Shown here: piece by piece, positions 62,239 to 64,000 of the stretch
Position numbering within the stretch: the first letter of the stretch is position 1
Layout of the letters: every line of letters begins with the position of its first letter
Source: Paramecium octaurelia
Taxonomy: Eukaryota > Ciliophora > Oligohymenophorea > Peniculida > Parameciidae
Assembly (NCBI GenBank): GCA_905182995.1
Contig: CAJJDP010000042.1
Coordinates: forward strand, 426,417-490,416
Direction of reading: 5' to 3'
Length of the DNA stretch: 64,000 nucleotides
Made by a program: the position numbers and the translations under genes
Notes under the pieces: generated by a model
Databases searched by the model: none
What the model was told of the DNA's origin: nothing
What the model saw: the letters and a program-made list of their open reading frames with translations, nothing else

Positions 62239-63943
62239 TCATTATTCACCATCAGAATTAACTATTTTAATATCAACTCCAATTTCCTCAAAAAGCTCAT
62301 TTAAATCTCCTTTCTGCTGTTGTGGGTTTTCATTTAGTTTATTCTCTTAGAATTGTTAGCGACCAATTTCGTTATTATTTTAAACTTAAGAAGATACAAT
62401 TTATTATGGAAAGACTGGAGGCAACCAATAGCTATTGAAAATACTCTGACTCAAAGGTACAAAATAATTAGGCTAATTAGCGAAATATAATAGTTATTAG
62501 ATTGATTAAGTCCCAATTGAATTTCTTATATAATTCTAGGTTGGATCAGATTAAGTAGATGTAGTTGTCGTATTATCTTCTACCTTAACTTTCTTTTTAA
62601 TTTGATTTAAAACTATATTTTAAAAATCAATCACATTATAAGGTGTTAAAAATAATTTATTATTTTTATGATTAAATACTACAACTCCACATTTTTCATT
62701 ATTAAGAACTAAATTCTGATCGACCTTTTTAATATTTAGTTCTTTTTTATATAAAATGCTTTTGGATGTTTTGATTAATGGTTCTTCATGAAAGAGATCG
62801 AAAAAATTATCATTATTGATTTTTTAAGCTTCTTCAATCTTACCTTCTAAAATGCATTTTTCTATGTACAATGCTTAGATGGCTAAAACTATAAACTACC
62901 ATTCATAGTTATCGATTTCTTCAATTGGAGTAACATTGCCATAATTTTTAGAATAGTCTTTTCTCAAATTTTAAACTTTTTCAAATAAATGAGGGTTTAT
63001 CGTTTCAAACTCATATTTCAATTTTTCTTTTCTAAGAATAGAGTTGTATTTATTTTTTAAAGAATTCTCAGTTCTAGCCCTCCCATAAAGGGTTGATAGT
63101 TCTGACCATTTCTTACCTCTTATTAGTATTGTTTTTAACAAATCTATTTCTTATTGTTTACTCCAAGGATCACTAATAATTATCTTTTTGGTACTTCGAA
63201 ATATTTGGATCCAAACGATTAATCCATCGTTCTCTACACTATTTAGGTTATCTGAATATTTTATTATTAGATCTTTTAAATATCTCTCTTGAAATTTTAG
63301 ACCACTTATTCTCCCTACCTGTTTTCTTAAACTCTCTAAAACTTAGAAATACACTTACTCATGCACTTAACAGAGTAAATCGTCCTCTTATTCGGTCCAA
63401 GGGGCCTCTGATAATGGTATTTTATATTTTTATTCCCACTTCAATCGACATTAATGAGCATTCCTTCCTAAAACCATTTTTGATATTTCTCTCCACTCTT
63501 CAGTAGCCTTAACAAATTAATATAATATATTTCCATACTAGCTATTTATTATCCTTGATTCCTTTGTAAATATAATATCTCATAACAATCCAATAAAAGA
63601 GTTTCTTCTCGAAATCGCTCCATTTTATTGACTTTTTCTTAGCATTTTGACTTAAAATTCAACAAAACTGATACATATTCTTTTAAAAAAGTAAGATAGC
63701 TTGATCAGCTGTTGGCCAATCTTTATAATTCAATCTTAAATTTTGACCTACTTTAGATAACAGCTCCAAATTTTCCATGATAGGCGATGTCTTCTCGATA
63801 AATCCAAAGAACTCCCTGTTAACTAATTCGTATGGATAAACTATTAGTCAATCATCTTATGGATTACTTGTTAAGTCTTCCATTTCACAACTTCCATTCA
63901 AAATGTGATCATTGGAAATTTTTGTATTCTTCAAGGCAATCAT
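62239..63943 (-). CDS. Three-repeat Myb-like (3R-MYB/SANT) DNA-binding protein
   Basis: ATG 63943; at least five mini-introns (for example near 63850, 63320 and 63150) are needed. Three tandem Myb/SANT repeats are visible after splicing. R1 ends EEWREISKMVLGRNAHQCRL KWEQKYK. R2 runs APWTEQEDDLLCQVHEEFKK TG then KWSKISREIF...KQCRERWINRLDPN. R3 is DPWSKQQEIDLLKTILIRGK KWSELSTLYGRARTENSLKN KYN. The W...W...W spacing and QCR.RW motifs match c-Myb/CDC5-type repeats. Such factors regulate cell-cycle genes or splicing (CDC5). The C-terminal half is Gln/Asn/Pro-rich, ending in an acidic stretch (ELFEEIGVDIKIVNSDGEQ). A degenerate SANT-like segment (WSDFEKKLFYWIVMRYY) precedes R1. Confidence 0.85.
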
Positions 63944-64000
63944 ATATATTATTAAAAAAATACTAATATCTAACAAAATTTATATTATAATGACTAAATC

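Noticed and set aside
1-64000. Telomeric repeats (C4A2/C3A3-type) or germline-limited TA-bounded IES elements
   Set aside because: No telomere-like tandem repeat at either edge. Short stop-containing inserts in genes have GT...AG ends, marking introns rather than TA-flanked IESs.

Overview
The window looks like a macronuclear chromosome segment of a ciliate, most likely Paramecium (P. tetraurelia or a close relative). It is very AT-rich. Long conserved proteins read through only if TAA and TAG encode glutamine and TGA is the sole stop. Genes carry tiny introns (about 18-31 nt, GTA...TAG), and intergenic gaps are often under 100 bp. A trichocyst matrix protein gene (52850-53932, minus), a family known from Paramecium extrusomes, supports the assignment. 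Standard-code ORF calls are therefore mostly fragments; the genes below were rebuilt by hand with the ciliate code and predicted introns, so splice sites are inferences and a few gene ends are uncertain.

Layout. 1-5516 (+): 3' part of a giant PAS/transmembrane protein of the TmcB/TmcC type. 5548-12749: 3-hydroxybutyrate dehydrogenase (-), phospholipid scramblase (+), a multipass membrane protein (-), an FCP1/SCP-type phosphatase (-) and a PX-domain protein (-). 13585-18383: four plus-strand genes (small acidic or low-complexity proteins, a coiled-coil protein, a secreted H-type-lectin-like protein). 18527-22632 (-): a heat shock factor and an RCC1/coiled-coil protein. 23223-24983 (+): a CCT-motif protein and an unknown. 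25072-32800 (-): a GSK3-type kinase, an unknown, and a PH-domain gene that contains an exact 1,293-bp duplication joined by a single N. 32988-41001: coiled-coil protein, glycerol kinase, ribosomal protein L27a, thiamine pyrophosphokinase, Atg14/UVRAG-like protein, EGF-like secreted protein and a small basic protein. 41223-46479 (-): a second TmcB-like giant. 46728-55723: B-type cyclin, cyclic-nucleotide-type K+ channel, CDF zinc transporter, a small unknown, trichocyst matrix protein, YCII-domain protein. 55750-58423 (+): an unusual kelch-MORC fusion. 58527-63943: Q-rich protein, AGC kinase and a three-repeat Myb protein.

The content is that of an ordinary gene-dense somatic chromosome: housekeeping metabolism (glycerol kinase, TPK, BDH, L27a), signalling and cell-cycle control (GSK3, AGC kinase, cyclin, FCP1-type phosphatase), membrane excitability and ion handling (K+ channel, ZnT), and transcription factors (HSF, Myb, CCT). 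There is no operon logic and I saw no mobile element, CRISPR array, rRNA or tRNA. The items most worth following up are the kelch-MORC protein with an apparently inactive ATPase core and a frame change at the join, the N-marked duplication that is probably an assembly artefact, and a bacterial-like ketone-body dehydrogenase.
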